Assembly: GCA_018821685.1 (NCBI GenBank) | Contig: JAHJLO010000084.1 | Coordinates: 1 to 21,195 of the forward strand | Length of the DNA: 21,195 nucleotides | Origin: Patescibacteria group bacterium | GTDB taxonomy: Bacteria; Patescibacteriota; Minisyncoccia; Phycocordibacterales; UBA12079 | Reading direction: 5' to 3' | In this document: piece by piece, positions 21,091 to 21,195 of the stretch | Layout of the letters: each line of letters begins with the position of its first letter | How positions within the stretch are numbered: position 1 is the stretch's first letter | Notes under the pieces: generated by a model | Database searches by the model: none | Seen by the model: only the letters and a program-made list of their open reading frames with translations | What the model was told of the DNA's origin: nothing | Translations under genes and position numbers: made by a program

Positions 21091-21121
21091 AAAAAGTGGA
21101 CACGAAAGTGTCCGCTTTTTT
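21091..21121. terminator. Terminator hairpin inside the IS left end
   Basis: AAAAAGTGGACAC and GTGTCCGCTTTTTT pair across a GAAA tetraloop, with one T-G pair and a T tract. It overlaps the inverted repeat and may block outside transcription from entering the transposase gene. It may also end the greA-lysS transcript. Confidence 0.75.
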
Positions 21122-21165
21122 GTATTTCATATACAATATTATTAATTAATAATTAAGGTAAAAAT

Positions 21166-21195
21166 ATGAGTAAAAGAATATTCACAAAAGAACAA
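21166..21195 (+). CDS. Transposase OrfA-like, first 10 residues only
   Basis: The ATG at 21166 opens MSKRIFTKEQ and the frame runs off the window. The start resembles the N-terminus of helix-turn-helix OrfA proteins of IS3-family elements, and it lies about 60 nt inside the IS-like left end. A weak AAGG precedes the ATG by 7 nt, and TACAAT at 21132-21137 may be its -10. Ten residues cannot prove the family; the IS-like end gives most of the support. Confidence 0.5.
   Translation, partial: MSKRIFTKEQ

Larger units (their letters stand above)
21078..21195 (+). mobile_element. Left end of an IS3-family-like insertion sequence (truncated by window)
   Basis: The sequence 21078-21103 (TGAACTGTACCCCAAAAAGT followed by GGACAC) resembles left inverted repeats of IS3-family elements, which start with TG and often contain ACCCC...GTGGACA. 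It is followed by a short leader and the start of a transposase-like ORF. The right end, second ORF and target duplication are outside the window, so the family call is provisional. Confidence 0.65.

Overview
This AT-rich window most likely comes from a Candidate Phyla Radiation (Patescibacteria) bacterium, probably of the Parcubacteria/Nomurabacteria kind. The evidence is indirect. Housekeeping genes are compact, with a prolyl-tRNA synthetase that lacks the editing insertion. Classic bacterial gene clusters are present in shortened form: khpA-trmD without rpsP, rimM or rplS; frr-rseP-proS without pyrH, uppS, cdsA or dxr; mreBCD-mrdA; and greA-lysS. The tRNA genes do not encode CCA, most genes lack a Shine-Dalgarno (SD) sequence, and an ATP-cone/nuclease fusion is present. 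Of the 22 complete genes called, 18 stop at TAA, 3 at TAG and 1 at TGA. Proteins are full length under the standard code, so UGA recoding is not indicated.

Layout. 1-310: tRNA-Thr(UGU) fused to a long palindrome and a structured repeat. 425-2617: khpA, trmD and ddl, mostly as separate promoter-gene-terminator units. 2683-6326: a membrane-anchored HtrA-like protein that has lost its catalytic triad, then a ClpB-like disaggregase carrying a ClpP-docking-like IGF loop. 6327-6476: a nested palindromic repeat and a bidirectional terminator. 6529-8003: an unknown minus-strand gene, tRNA-Tyr(GUA) with a second copy of the tRNA-linked structured repeat, a small minus-strand ORF, and a 57-residue lysine-rich histone-H1-like gene. 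8080-9192: mnmA. 9452-11038: an unknown cysteine-containing protein and the ATP-cone/nuclease fusion. 11212-14175: frr, rseP and proS. 14414-18744: mreB, mreC, a short mreD-like gene and mrdA, interrupted by a minus-strand membrane protein gene. 18849-21025: greA, lysS and a small membrane protein. 21078-21195: the left end of an apparent IS3-family insertion sequence, cut by the window edge.

Functional themes. The named genes serve translation and tRNA maturation (tRNA-Thr, tRNA-Tyr, TrmD, MnmA, ProRS, LysRS, RRF), transcript elongation (GreA), peptidoglycan and rod shape (Ddl, MreB/C/D, PBP2), and proteostasis or membrane quality control (ClpB, RseP, HtrA-like).

The most unusual signal is the pair of tRNA-linked elements. 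At both tRNA genes the 3' end runs directly into a long inverted repeat. An interrupted antisense copy of that same tRNA's T-arm follows, then a shared series of hairpins, and last a direct copy of the tRNA 3' region (16 bp perfect at Tyr, degenerate at Thr). One hairpin shows compensatory base changes between the two copies. A second pattern is a split in initiation signals. Eight core genes have a -10 box 6-9 nt before the start codon, which predicts leaderless mRNAs, whereas three genes of unknown function have strong SD sequences.
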